From: Cinnamomum chago
Taxonomy: Eukaryota > Streptophyta > Magnoliopsida > Laurales > Lauraceae
Assembly: GCA_038049695.1 (NCBI GenBank)
Contig: CP142453.1
Span: 113,910,001 to 113,974,000 of the forward strand
Direction of reading: 5' to 3'
Length of the DNA: 64,000 nucleotides
Shown here one piece after another: positions 45,601 through 55,974 of this stretch; position 1 is the first letter of the stretch; every line of letters begins with the position of its first letter. The translations under genes were made by a program, and so were the position numbers. The notes under the pieces were generated by a model. It worked only from the letters and a program-made list of their open reading frames with translations, made no database searches and was not told where the DNA came from.

Positions 45601-48600
45601 CAATAGCCCAACTTAGCCGAAGAAAAAAGAACGAAAAAAAAAAGTAGTAACGTTCCCAGGAGGCTACTTGTAAGTATTTATCTTCAAAAGAATGACATCA
45701 ACGGCATTCTAGAAAGAGTGCATCAGTCTCCTTTTCCTCAATTGAGTACCTTCCATTAGAGATAATCTAACACAAAATATAAGTCAAAAAAATATAGTTG
45801 TATGGACTGAATCAATGAAAAGTGGGCTGGATTGTATCTCTTTAAAATCCCAGTAAGCAGTAACACTAGAACAAGCTGCTAGTTTAGTCAATATAATTCA
45901 TAGAAATATGGTTTTATGGACTGAAGCAACGATAGGTGGGCAGGATTGTATCTCTTCAAAAATCTCAGTAAGCAGTAACACTGGAACAAGCTTCTAGTTT
46001 AGTCAGAGAATAGAGTAAACATGATTGCAGAATCCAGATACAACAGGCTTCACTGTGTACTTGTGATGAATATGAATGATTATCCATAGTTTGGTGTAAC
46101 GAGAGAGTGAAGGCCGCAGTATATAAACTCTGTAAAACAAACCCCTTTTTTTCTCCTTTGACCCATCTGTAACAAGCTTTTATCTTAGTCAATTAGTCAG
46201 GTCAAGACCTATCTCTTCGCAATCATTGCAGATCACAGGACATAAGACTGGCCAGAGTAGCAAACTTGGATTGGATTTTTCAGCAAATTCTGCTATAAGT
46301 CAAGTCTAGAAATGAAAGAACAATCAACACTGCAGTGTCTTTTATCATTAACTCTAAAACTCAACTTGGACTCAAAGCTATCAGGACGAGTCAACTCAAA
46401 GGCTGGCCAACTATTGACGAGTCAAGAAAATCAAATCCCACTTGAACTTGGAACGAGTCTCGACCATTCAACACCCGTCTGGCCAAAGCACATTAAAGAT
46501 TAGTTTGTCATTGAGTACTTAATTTTACTGCTGATCTGAGACAACTTGGCTGAATTTGACCAAGTTTCAAACTTTAGAGGATCAATAAGGAACAAAGAAC
46601 ACAATGTAACTTACAGCAAGGGCAGCAGAAACTTGCTCCAAATTTTGTGTTAAGCTTGATACAGCATTTGCCATGTTGCGCTTCGTTACATACATAAGAT
46701 CTGTAAAGGACAGCCCCTGAGCATTTACAAGCATCATGGAAGAACTGATTAGTTCGCCTCTTGCCTACACTATGGAAAACAACAGCATGCATGCTTATGA
46801 ACAAAGGAACAAGGCTTGTCTGAAGAAACAACTAAGATGTGATGTCAATGCTCAAAAAACCTAAGGAAAAAGAAGTGCACGACACACAAGTACTTAATTG
46901 AGACATCAGAAAAGTAAGATGCATGTCAGAAGTATTAGAAAAGGAACAAAATTATTTTTAAAAAAAAAGTAGGAGAGAAACTCTTTAAATTCTTATGGGA
47001 ATTTTCTAAGGGAAAAAATGTATAAACATGTTTGCGATTCAATGTTGAAAGAACTCATGAACAAATGCTGATAACACCTACTTTCCACCACATGTAACCA
47101 TAGCCCAATGCGCCCAAGGCCGCAGCTGGCATTGCAAGAGACGCTATGCTTCCTGGCATGACATATTTACAGTTAATTAATTCACTGATAACAACTGATG
47201 CATAAAATATAAAAAAAAAAGTTACATAAACATGTATTTGGACTAAAGCATAAATCAGCAATCTAGTCAGCTCCAAAAGTAGAAAATTTTGGATGTATTT
47301 AGATCAGAAAAGACTTAACATTATACATTTACAAAGTGAAAATGAGAAAAACAAGTAGCATTTTCAAAAACATTAAATCAATCATAACCATTCTACAAGA
47401 AATCATTGCATATCTTTAAAAGTAACTAGTAATATGTGCACATAAGCACTTGCATCAGAAATTTCACAGTAAACAGTTCAAGATACCCAATTGGCTTGAT
47501 TCTCCATTGAACACTGTTATCGGTCGTGCTGTGGCTAGTTGTCGGACTTCCATTGCCAACCGGCGCACCTACAAGATCAAAGGAAAATTTCTGAATAATT
47601 AGAAGAAGAAAAAAGGACCAGATGACACAGACCAGCACTCTTGCGACTAAGAGAGACAATTGGGTTCCTACAGATGCCAAGGTGTTTTAGCAGAACTTGT
47701 AATATAGCCTTAATGCTGAAACCGTCTATACATAACAGCAAGAAATAACATGAAGGAAACTAACATGTATCATCATCTTAATTTCTACATAAGAACAGTG
47801 AAGACTCCTGTTACCAAGGCGGCAGAAAAATTAACTATTAAATCCTTTGAGCTAAAATGCCCTTTTGGAAAAATAAATAAGATAGAATATAAAGAGCATT
47901 AGATATTATGGTTCAACCAACAACAATGGTAAACGACAAAATAATATGATAAAAAATAAAAAAATAAAACTAAAATAGAAGTTCATATAATTTGTAATTA
48001 AAAATCTAGGATTTTCATAACAAAACGACTTTGCTGCCCACTGCTGCTAAATCACAAAACCACTACCCCTGCCCGGACCAAACTCAAGCGGATGCTTATT
48101 GTGCACCTCAAGCTGTTGCAGCAAGTGCTAAAGCAGGGGAGTTTTGTACCCATTGAGCAAAGATGGGTTGTAATTGTATAGCAATGCCTGGAAACGTATA
48201 TTGGAAAATTACAAAGTAAGAAAGGAAAAATTTCCTTGAAAAATTTCCATTGGGGAGAATAAAAATGTATAAAAGAATATTAATAAGTGAAGATAAAAAA
48301 TTATAAAAAACTATTAAACATTGTGTTGGAATACAAGAAGAACAAGGCCTCTATTCTCATTTTCTTTTAAGACTTAGTTTAATAAAGAGATAAGAGTGTT
48401 GGTATACAAGAAGAACGAGGTCTCTATTCTCAATTTCTTTTAAGACTTAGTTTAATAAAGAGATAAGATTATGATTTTTATCCATTTTATATTTCTAAGT
48501 TTAGGGTCTCAAAGTTCAAAGGTTTAACAAGTGCAATTTTTATTTTTTATTTATCATGAATTCAATCCAACATTTGATAATCATCAGATCACTAACAAAA

Positions 48601-49563
48601 TGGGATGTGTGACAAGGCCGGTATGCAGAAGGATTTGGATTGATAATAGGACTATAGGAGGGCTCTATTGAATGGAATAGAAAAGGGTTTTCCAAAACAT
48701 GGGTTTTTTTCCCTCAAGAGTTTTTCTTTATCTTGTAAGGAAGTCGGGATGTTATGGGCTGCCTCTGTAAGCCCTTTGTCGGGCACATCTGTGGTCAATC
48801 CAACTCGTTAAACCTCAAGTATGGCCCCTATGTACAGACACTAGCACAGTTTTTATCCTAATCAGAGTCTAATTCATCACACTTCAAACCATTTCGGTAA
48901 TGGTCTCAAGGGGAACACACAACAAGCATGCACATTACTACTGTGTGGCAAAATTAGTATTATGTCATCCCCTTAATTTTGTGGGAGTGAAGACAAATTC
49001 TGTTGGTGTCATGTGTGACCAAGACATTGTGGATGGCTAGACCAACATGATTTTCTCCTACGGCATGGCAAAATTAGTATTATGTCATCCCCTTAATTTA
49101 GTGGGAGTGGAGACAAATTCAGTTGGTCTCATGTGTGACCAAGACATTGTGGATGGCTAGACCAACATGATTTTCTCCTATGGCATGGCAAAATTAGTAT
49201 TATGTCATCCTCTTAATTTTGTGGGAGTAAAGACAAATTCAGTTGGTGTCATATGTGACCAAGACATTGTGGATGGCTAGACCAACATGATTTTCTCCTA
49301 TGGCATGGTTGGGTTAGATTGAGTTAGATCGTCATTTACTAAATCTCATTTGTTTTCCATGAATTGAATATGACTGATGTTTCAAATTTCATCTTGTTAT
49401 ATATTTCCATCAACAAGGTCTCATTTCTTCCTAGTTTTCTGGAAAAGTGGGCACCCACAGCTGGATAATCTAGGAATAGCGTTGGTTAACCCACTAGAGC
49501 AAAAAAAAAAAAAAAAAAGAATCAACATTAGGAGCCTCTATAAAGGGGTAATAAGAAATATGG

Positions 49564-49605
<42 letters not shown>

Positions 49606-50432
49606 AGGAACTTGTGACTATAAAAAAAATAAGGGCAGCAATCAAAAATCAAATCATGTCAACAGAAATTATGCATTGTGCCAGCAGAGGCTGCTCTTAT
49701 ACAAGGAATGAACAATAAAAAAAACCAGAGACCATAGCAAAACGATTCGAGTAAAACAATCAAACAGGGACTACCACTCTACCAGTTACCTTCATCATCT
49801 TCAAAACAGATTTAAACACATAAGACAGCCAAAAAGAAAAAATCACAAGAACCCAATAATATCGACATTCTACATCCACCACCACTCAGTTCTAATCATC
49901 AAAGTGCAATCATTCCAACCACCACCCCTAACTATTTCAAGTTTCAACTCATGATTGGACTCAGAAAAAGAAAAGGTAGGGAATTATTACCTGATCTAAG
50001 ACATCCTTGTCGTCCGAGAAGTGGGCGTTTCCGTCTTCCGATTTAGGTTTGCTCTTCGACAAAATCTCCTGCAGAAGAAGAAGAAGATATGGCACATACC
50101 GATCAATCGAATTCGACGAAATATAATTGTACAGAATTCAACTAAATGATTCACAAATTTCAGCATCGAAAGGGAAGGAGAAAGGAAATCAAGATCACTG
50201 TGGCTGACCAGAAGATCGCGTAATATATCCGATAAGTGGCGGTCTTTCAGCACGATCGCGCCAGTATAACCTATTGAAAAGGGTGCGAAATTGGAGGAAT
50301 TTTTAGAAGAGAAAGAGAAGTGATTACCATAGATTGTATTCAGAGGCTATTTCTAAGAAGATTTAGAGCAAGTTTACCTGCTCCTGCAATGATCAAGATC
50401 TTGGAAAGCCCTACTCCGCTTTGCATTGCCAT
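36635..50432 (-). CDS. DUF1664 family coiled-coil membrane protein (13 exons)
   Basis: Plant DUF1664 protein of unknown function, 301 aa. Exons in transcript order: 50432-50378, 50270-50209, 50068-49991, 47568-47487, 47152-47082, 46716-46615, 44762-44673, 43847-43773, 43677-43645, 41430-41353, 37879-37817, 36831-36737, 36656-36635; every border is GT..AG and every phase matches (906 nt). The N-terminus MAMQSGVGLSKILIIAGAGY is hydrophobic. Then come VRRLAMEVRQLA, a second hydrophobic segment SLAMPAAALGALGYGYMWWK (about 94-113) and a long helical stretch (LMYVTKRNMANAVSSL, ATKRHLTQRIENLDGKLDEQ, about 117-205) suited to a coiled coil. The C-terminus is polar and ends DSVKC. Membrane anchoring with an exposed coiled coil is inferred; a mitochondrial or plastid location is possible but not shown. 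Introns hold an antisense LINE, a hAT element and several tandem repeats, yet no exon is hit. Confidence 0.93.
38655..40817 (+). mobile_element. 5'-truncated L1-type LINE in DUF1664 intron 10
   Basis: Lies antisense to the host gene. It opens inside the reverse transcriptase (LDLKKAYDRVDWDFLEYLL), then an out-of-frame RQGDPLSP region, a long intact frame 39141-40076 (VSGLKINFFKSE, SYLGLLV, LSNGGRLALIKSVLSNLP, KGGLGIRPLREMNRALLGKRLWRL) and the zf-RVT end CPLCLKDEESMDHLLLKC (from about 40278). It finishes with an L1-like TGAATGAAATTTACC and 9 A at 40809-40817. Dead: frameshifts, a stop in the IWKERN motif near 40500, a MITE at 38956-39072, and the catalytic FADD box reduced to QFDT near 39093 by loss of 6 bases. 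Confidence 0.9.
38956..39072. mobile_element. 117-bp MITE nested in the LINE
   Basis: Ends ATGATGC and GCATCAT are perfect inverted repeats, with a looser match further in (GTATC). The 5-base duplication ACTCC stands on both sides (38951-38955 and 39073-39077). Removing the insert with one ACTCC rejoins the LINE frame as STTPTSLLQF. It inserted after the LINE. Confidence 0.8.
41774..42227. mobile_element. hAT-type element in DUF1664 intron 9
   Basis: Ends CACAGTTGTCAATTC and (other strand) CATAGTTGTCAATTC are inverted repeats. The flanks ATTAAATG (41766-41773) and ATTAAGTG (42228-42235) form an 8-base target duplication with one change. The interior repeats GGAATTG..CCGGAA-type motifs in both orientations and has no coding capacity. 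Confidence 0.82.
42358..42519. repeat. Tandem duplication, about 85-bp unit
   Basis: TAAATAGTTCTTCATTCACTCC, an A run, then GCACAACCAAACTGATGCAG and AATTATTAACAATATGC occur twice (42358 and 42443). The copies differ only in the A-run length. Confidence 0.88.
44569..44594. repeat. (GA)n microsatellite, DUF1664 intron 7
   Basis: About 13 GA dinucleotides without interruption, inside the intron downstream of exon 7 on the minus strand. Confidence 0.85.
45790..46003. repeat. Tandem duplication, about 114-bp unit
   Basis: AAATATAGTTGTATGGACTGAA (45790) matches AAATATGGTTTTATGGACTGAA (45904). Both continue through GGATTGTATCTCTT and CAGTAAGCAGTAACACT to CTAGTTTAGTCA. The copies differ at several positions, so this is an older duplication than the 53-bp one. 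Confidence 0.85.
48324..48470. repeat. Tandem duplication, 74-bp unit
   Basis: GTTGGAATACAAGAAGAAC at 48324 and GTTGGTATACAAGAAGAAC at 48398. Both run through TCTCTATTCTCA to GACTTAGTTTAATAAAGAG with few changes. Confidence 0.88.
48947..49308. repeat. Three tandem 120-bp units (minisatellite)
   Basis: GGCAAAATTAGTATTATGTC recurs at exact 120-base spacing (about 48948, 49068, 49188). Each unit runs through GTGACCAAGACATTGTGG to ACATGATTTTCTCCTA. Units differ at only a few bases, which suggests recent expansion. It lies in intron 3 of the DUF1664 gene. Confidence 0.95.
49440..49518 (+). mobile_element. SINE 3' remnant with A tail
   Basis: CATCCA-poor text ending GTTAACCCACTAGAGC and an 18-base A run (about 49501-49518). 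It resembles the 3' ends of the SINE family here, but only the tail is left. Confidence 0.4.
49566..49602. repeat. (CT)18 microsatellite, DUF1664 intron 3
   Basis: An uninterrupted CT dinucleotide run of about 37 bases. Confidence 0.92.
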
Positions 50433-50435
50433 CTC

Positions 50436-50462
50436 TCCCTCCCTCTCTCTCTCTCTCTCTCT
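50436..50462 (-). promoter_or_regulatory. GA-repeat leader of the DUF1664 gene
   Basis: On the gene strand a GA dinucleotide run followed by GGGAGGGAGAG ends directly at the ATG (50432). Such purine-rich leaders are common in plants and can bind GAGA/BPC factors. The role here is inferred. Confidence 0.5.
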
Positions 50463-50965
50463 CCGTTCTCAGAAGTCAGAGGAGCCAAGAGCCCTAGCAG
50501 GAGTTTATGACTACTAAGGCGGTGGTGGGAATATTAGGGCCTGTTTAAGTGAGTTTTTAATGGGGCAATTGAAAAATACCCAAATTACCCTTTAATAAAA
50601 TAAAACTCTTATGCACTTCATCTATCTTCTCTACAAATCTTTTCCGACATTCTTAAGATGACCGATGGCAACTAACATCCCCACGGTGATCCGCGGCATA
50701 TAGTGGTTAAGCATGTGATGGATTTTGATGGATGGGCAATTTAGATATTTCAAAAAGAAGTATCCTAAAATAACTTTAAATGATTAAATGTCTTTAATGG
50801 AAAACTTCGGTAAGTATTTGTAATTTTTTGATAATCACATGAAGCAACCTGAACTTTTCTTTTTACAAATAACTCACCTATATTGTTGAAGGTTGATTTT
50901 CAACCAAATGAGAAAATTTCAATGTATTTGAGTGGGTTCAAATTAAGCTACGAATTTTTATTTAT

Positions 50966-51064
50966 TTTTTATAACGGAGGGTGTTCTAACTTTTTGGACC
51001 AAACTAATTCCTACGGACCCAGGAGAGACCCAGGTTAACCCCCTGTGGCCCCAGTGTGGTAGCT
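50966..51064 (-). mobile_element. SINE 3' remnant
   Basis: On the minus strand GAGCTACCACACTGGGGCC leads through GTTAACCTGGGTCTCTCC to ACACCCTCCGTTATAAAAA, matching the 3' half of the SINE at 28643-28827 and its SINE sibling at 13412-13582. The 5' half with the A and B boxes is missing. Confidence 0.65.
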
Positions 51065-51399
51065 CAGAACATGGGAAAAGCATTAAACTCGAGTCAATTT
51101 AATTAGGATTAGCACCTTTTATTTGATCTGAATTAGATTAGATTTAAAAATTCTATCATTCCCAGTTGAACTCTATCAAGGAACGCTTAATCAGATGGTG
51201 AAAAATTCGTGTGTAGCATAATAGCATTGATAACATTCAAGAAAAAAAGCATAGTAGCATTGACTGGGTGCATGAATTCTAAGCCCCTTGTAATGCATGT
51301 GAAAAAAATTGAGCCAACTTTCATCCGCGGTTCACGATTGGGACAATTATCGTACAACAGGTGTTAAACATGACAATCGCTCCATAACTGCCGAAAAAG

Positions 51400-52075
51400 G
51401 TGTAATTACCACAAAATTGTTCTTCTGTAGGATATCGCACTTTCTGAAGCGAGAAGTCTTACGGAGCTATAGTGTCATGGACGGTAATGCTCCCCTCAAC
51501 GTTTTGTTTATTTTGTTGAACTATGTGACCATTAACAATGATCTGTCTCGGAAACATTAATATAGTCAAACACGGCCCATATACCAAATTTCAACCGTTG
51601 ATCTGTCTCGGATCTCAAGATATTTGAAAAAACCCGAGTAACAACACATCTATTTTTTTGAACTTTTGTGGGCCCCATAACCACACTCAAGATTGTTAAT
51701 CTTATTTGAAATAATGAAAATGGCCAGCCATAAGATTTTCAGCTTCCGATTTAATGTATAGCTACAAAAAATGAAGAAAAGCTTTAGAACTGTTGATTTC
51801 ACATGTAACATTATCATAGTAGAATAAATGAAACTTGAACAGTCCATTTTTTATTTTTTTTACTTGACTGTGGGACCACTAAACCACCATCCAAACCGAC
51901 CAACGGTTCAAATTTGGTGTCACATTAGTTCTTCTATCCAACGATTTGGATGGTAGTTTAGTGGTCGCACAATCAAGAAAAAAATAAATAAAAATGAACT
52001 GTTTAAATTTTCCCACTTCTAATAGTGCGATATCCTACTAATGAACAGTTGTACGGTAATTACAAATTTTCCTAC
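51400..52075. mobile_element. Long inverted-repeat (foldback) element
   Basis: Left arm GTGTAATTACCACAAAATTG..GTAGGATATCGCAC (about 51400-51440) pairs with right arm GTGCGATATCCTAC..GTAATTACAAATT (about 52025-52067). Inside it a second fold pairs GTGGGACCACTAAACCACC (about 51871-51890) with ATGGTAGTTTAGTGGTCGCAC (about 51950-51970). No transposase is seen. I could not define a target duplication, so the exact ends are approximate. Confidence 0.65.
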
Positions 52076-55000
52076 CTTTCTGGAGGATTGTCAGGCCCTC
52101 GTAACTAAAAGGCTCAACAATTTATCAAATAAAGTGGCTGGGTGAGAATTTTCATATCAATAAAAGTAGTTATTTATAATATATATATATATATATATAT
52201 AAAAAAATGTAGGCAGTTATTTATAAGGTCCCGCCTTTGGTCCACCATGCTGCACGGTGAACGTTAATACGATGCAGCCTCTTTGGCGACCAAATCACGG
52301 TATGCCAACTCATTTTCATGTATAGAATCAAGACATGCTATTTTCTACTCCGATCAAAACAGGCACACTTAACTAAATCTCTTCTTTTTTTATCAAAACT
52401 ACCTTGTTAATTTCTTAACAAATCCATTTCCAATGCTACCCTTTATGAATTCTCTAACTTATGATATCAAGGTGAATCCCACCTACTACCCATATTCACA
52501 TTTACAAAAGGTGGCCCATGTCGTGTGGTTTAGATGTGAGCTACTAAAATTATACAGGACCTACCTTTTAGGAGTTGGAACATGGGGCCCTCCTTTAATA
52601 ATTATATCATAAGTGAGATTCATCTTTAGAAATTATAGTATGGGATGCACCTTTAGAAATAACAACAAGTGAATATGGGTTTCAACATGGCCCCCCATGT
52701 TTACAAGAATTACAAAGTGGGCCACCTTTTTTTAATGTGAATATGGGTCCCGCAATTAAGAATTATAACATAGATTTACCTTTATGAGTTATAATGTGCC
52801 CTCTCCTTTTAAAAATTATAGCACATGGGACCCACTTTATATCATAAGTTGAGAACTAATAAAGGGTAGTATTGTAATTGGTTTTGTTAAGCTAGTTAAG
52901 TGTGCCTAGTGCATCATATTAGTATACAGCGTGCCACACCAAAGCCAGGCCTATTATAATTTATTTACAGCTTAGGCTTTTGGATTCAATTTTGACCAAA
53001 TCCCTTTCAATTTTGACATTTTTTTATTGAGCGTTGCTGAAAAGCTAATATGAGATGTGAACTCATGAGTCATGACCTTTTATCTTAAAAAAAAAAAAAA
53101 AAAATAACCTAACAACTACTCCACACAATACTAATATGTAATTATTTATTAAAAAAAAGAGAAAACTACCAAAAAAAGGAACCCAGATGGCCACTAACCA
53201 AAAGAGGTACACAAAGTTTTTATGGAACGGAATCAGTATTTCCGCTAGAATATTCTTTTTTTTTTGTTTGCCTTTTTTCAACAAGCGACGATATCATTGC
53301 TTAATATTGAGAGTTGGTGTCGACGTTGCCACTAATTCATCAAATCTGCATCTTCTTTGACATTTATCATCTGCGATTGCTGGTTTTCTGTACCAAAATT
53401 AACTAGAACAAAACTCTCTCCCAACATTGAATATTCATTGCAGAGGTTGTTGATCTCCATTACCAAAGTAGGCATAGCAAAGTTTGACCCTCTTTCATGC
53501 ATTACCTACCATAGAGCATGAGTTTCATGTTTAGTTTTTGAGATTAGTTCATTAGGGTTTTGATATATCGTTTATTTATTTGATTTTATTTGTTGTATGA
53601 TTATTTTTGGATGGCCAAATCATCAAAGTAAGGGTCTTTTGAGGAAGGAAGAAAGGAAACCGCCTGAGAAAGAGAGAGAACGATGAAAGGAAGAAGGAGA
53701 AAATGGGAAAATTGGATTCTGTTGGATTTGTATGGGTTTGAATGTGACGACGTCGTCACATGTTTAAATCTTTAATAAATAAAAAAATGAAAGTGGTTAC
53801 AGGAAACTACTTCTATTTCATATTGACTAGTTACATGTTTTTCAGACAGTGGCCATCTAAAGTCATTTTTTTGGTAGTTTTCTCTTAAAAAAATATATCA
53901 AAAGTAGTTTGATGGATAAGGGACCCAAGCCGTTTGGGTTATGCCTGTGATTTGCCATCCGATTATTGTGCGAGATTATATTTGTCAAAGGCTGGTAAAG
54001 TTACCTGTTTACGAAGCCATCAGATTGCTAGAAAACAGGGATAATATTGTCCTCGGCCGACTTACTTGGATAGTCCTCCAGCCATGATTTTGAAATTACT
54101 GGGGCCCATCCTATGGTGATCAGAAGCATTAATCTGATGAGTCACCATGGACCGCTCAATGTCCTGACAATGACTAGTAGGGGCCTCAAAATCTGACCCG
54201 TCTCAGTTAACTGACCCATTAAACTCGCATAACCCAAGCTACAAAATAGTGGTATTTAGTCCACATTTAAACAGGTCAGGTTACCGCATATCCCCCACCC
54301 TATTTAAATTTGTTAAGGTCGACCACATATCTAAGTTCATTAAGCTATGGTGATTTAATATTTGGTAAATATAAAAGTCTAATTTTACATAAAATGAGCT
54401 GAGCTTGTGTGGGGCCTTCTTTTAACTCAAATATAGCCTTAATATTTGAAAATGATAGGGCTCGGCCGTGATGCTACTATAGGTTGGGCCAAGATAAATT
54501 AGTTGACACATTGAATGCAGATTATGCAGGCCAGGCCAGGTCAGGTTGACCTTAAATGGTTACCTGCCCAGTTGCCCTGTTTTAAAAGCAGGTCAGATAC
54601 AGGTTGAACCTCAACCCATGGACACCCCTTGTCATTCTGACCCATTTTGACCCCACTCAACTCCTTTGCAACCCCTAATTTTAGGTCTGTAGTTTAGATA
54701 TGGAGGTGGTTGAATTTAAAATACACAATTACATCCCAAGAAATACAAGTTCAAGGCCTGAGTGCATGATGATGGTCAGTCGTGCCAATTCACCAAATAC
54801 CCTGGGGACTGTTCGCATGAGACTACACAGGAATCGAATACAAAACCACAATCAAACACGTGAACCTAATAGAGACCCACGACCACAAGCCAGGCCATCC
54901 AAAGAGAAAAGCCACATTCACTTTGGCATAATATGATTGCTGTTTCATCAGTGGAGGGAGAATTTAAGAAAATATAACCCAAGCAAGCCCGATGTTCAAA

Positions 55001-55974
55001 CAATGACGAACAGTACTGTATGATGGGTCCTGTTTATTATTGATTCAAACCCTCCCATCTCACACACATGTACCTTCTTAAATTGAACTAATTGAGTTTT
55101 TCAATTAGATCTACCATTCGATTTATAATATCATTGAACTTTATGGCCCTCAAATATCAAGAGTTACATTAATGTGGAACTTGGCCAATACCTATTCCAC
55201 ATTTATCATTCAAAGTCTCCACGCATTCAGATGGGTCAATGCAAATTTAGCATGATTTTAAAGTGCAAACTATGCATTTTGGCATTATCACATTGATCTA
55301 TAACAATTTAAAAAAAAAAAAAAAAAAGGAGCAAAAATACCAATAAAAATCCTCTACCTCTTCAGGAGCAAGACACTTTGATGCCCTACCACTAAAAGGG
55401 AGCAGATGTTTTTATTTTGATCGTCCATTTCACAAGTTTAGATCAAACAAATTATATGACCTGATTTTTTGTGACTCACTGCATTCCTAAGCCCTCTTGG
55501 AACTAGCAGACCCCAAACACGGCCACATGTCAGAATTTCAAAAATCCACAAGCAAATATATAGAGAATCCCAGTCTATAGCATAAACCTGTCAGTATTCT
55601 GCTGCCTTGGCAATCTAAATTTTTTTTTAGAAACTCAAATAAAAAAATAAAATGGAGGTGCTAGTCCCTCTAAAGAACTTTAAAAAGGAGGTGCTCTGAA
55701 GAAGAGAGAACACCATAGACTTTCATAATCTTTTTCAATCATCAGTTTAAGCAACCTATCCTACAACCAATCCAAAATATTTCCACCAACAGATCAAAGG
55801 CTCAAACCCAAGGTTTTGCTATACTAACACAAATGACCAACCACCAAATTGAAAGCAGCTAATTGGAATTTGTGGTCAAGAAACAAGAAAAGATTATTCT
55901 TAAATAAGAAACTTAAGTTTAAAAATTCTACAGACTCTAGTCCAACAACAAAAATGGCAATAACACATTAAGCA

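Larger units (their letters stand above)
50463..55974. other. Intergenic between the DUF1664 and p24 genes
   Basis: No gene supported. Holds a SINE remnant (50966-51064), the inverted repeat at 51400-52075, an AT microsatellite (about 52179-52201), poly-A runs (53087-53104, 55310-55327) and degenerate GACCCG/GGTCAGG-rich repeat text at about 54170-54660. The gap is about 5.5 kb. Confidence 0.45.

Noticed and set aside
45484-45625. tRNA gene or SINE suggested by GGATCGATCCCTGGG on the minus strand
   Set aside because: No cloverleaf could be drawn and there is no A tail; kept out for lack of support.
48947-49308. CRISPR-like array
   Set aside because: Three direct 120-base units with no spacers in a plant intron; this is a minisatellite.
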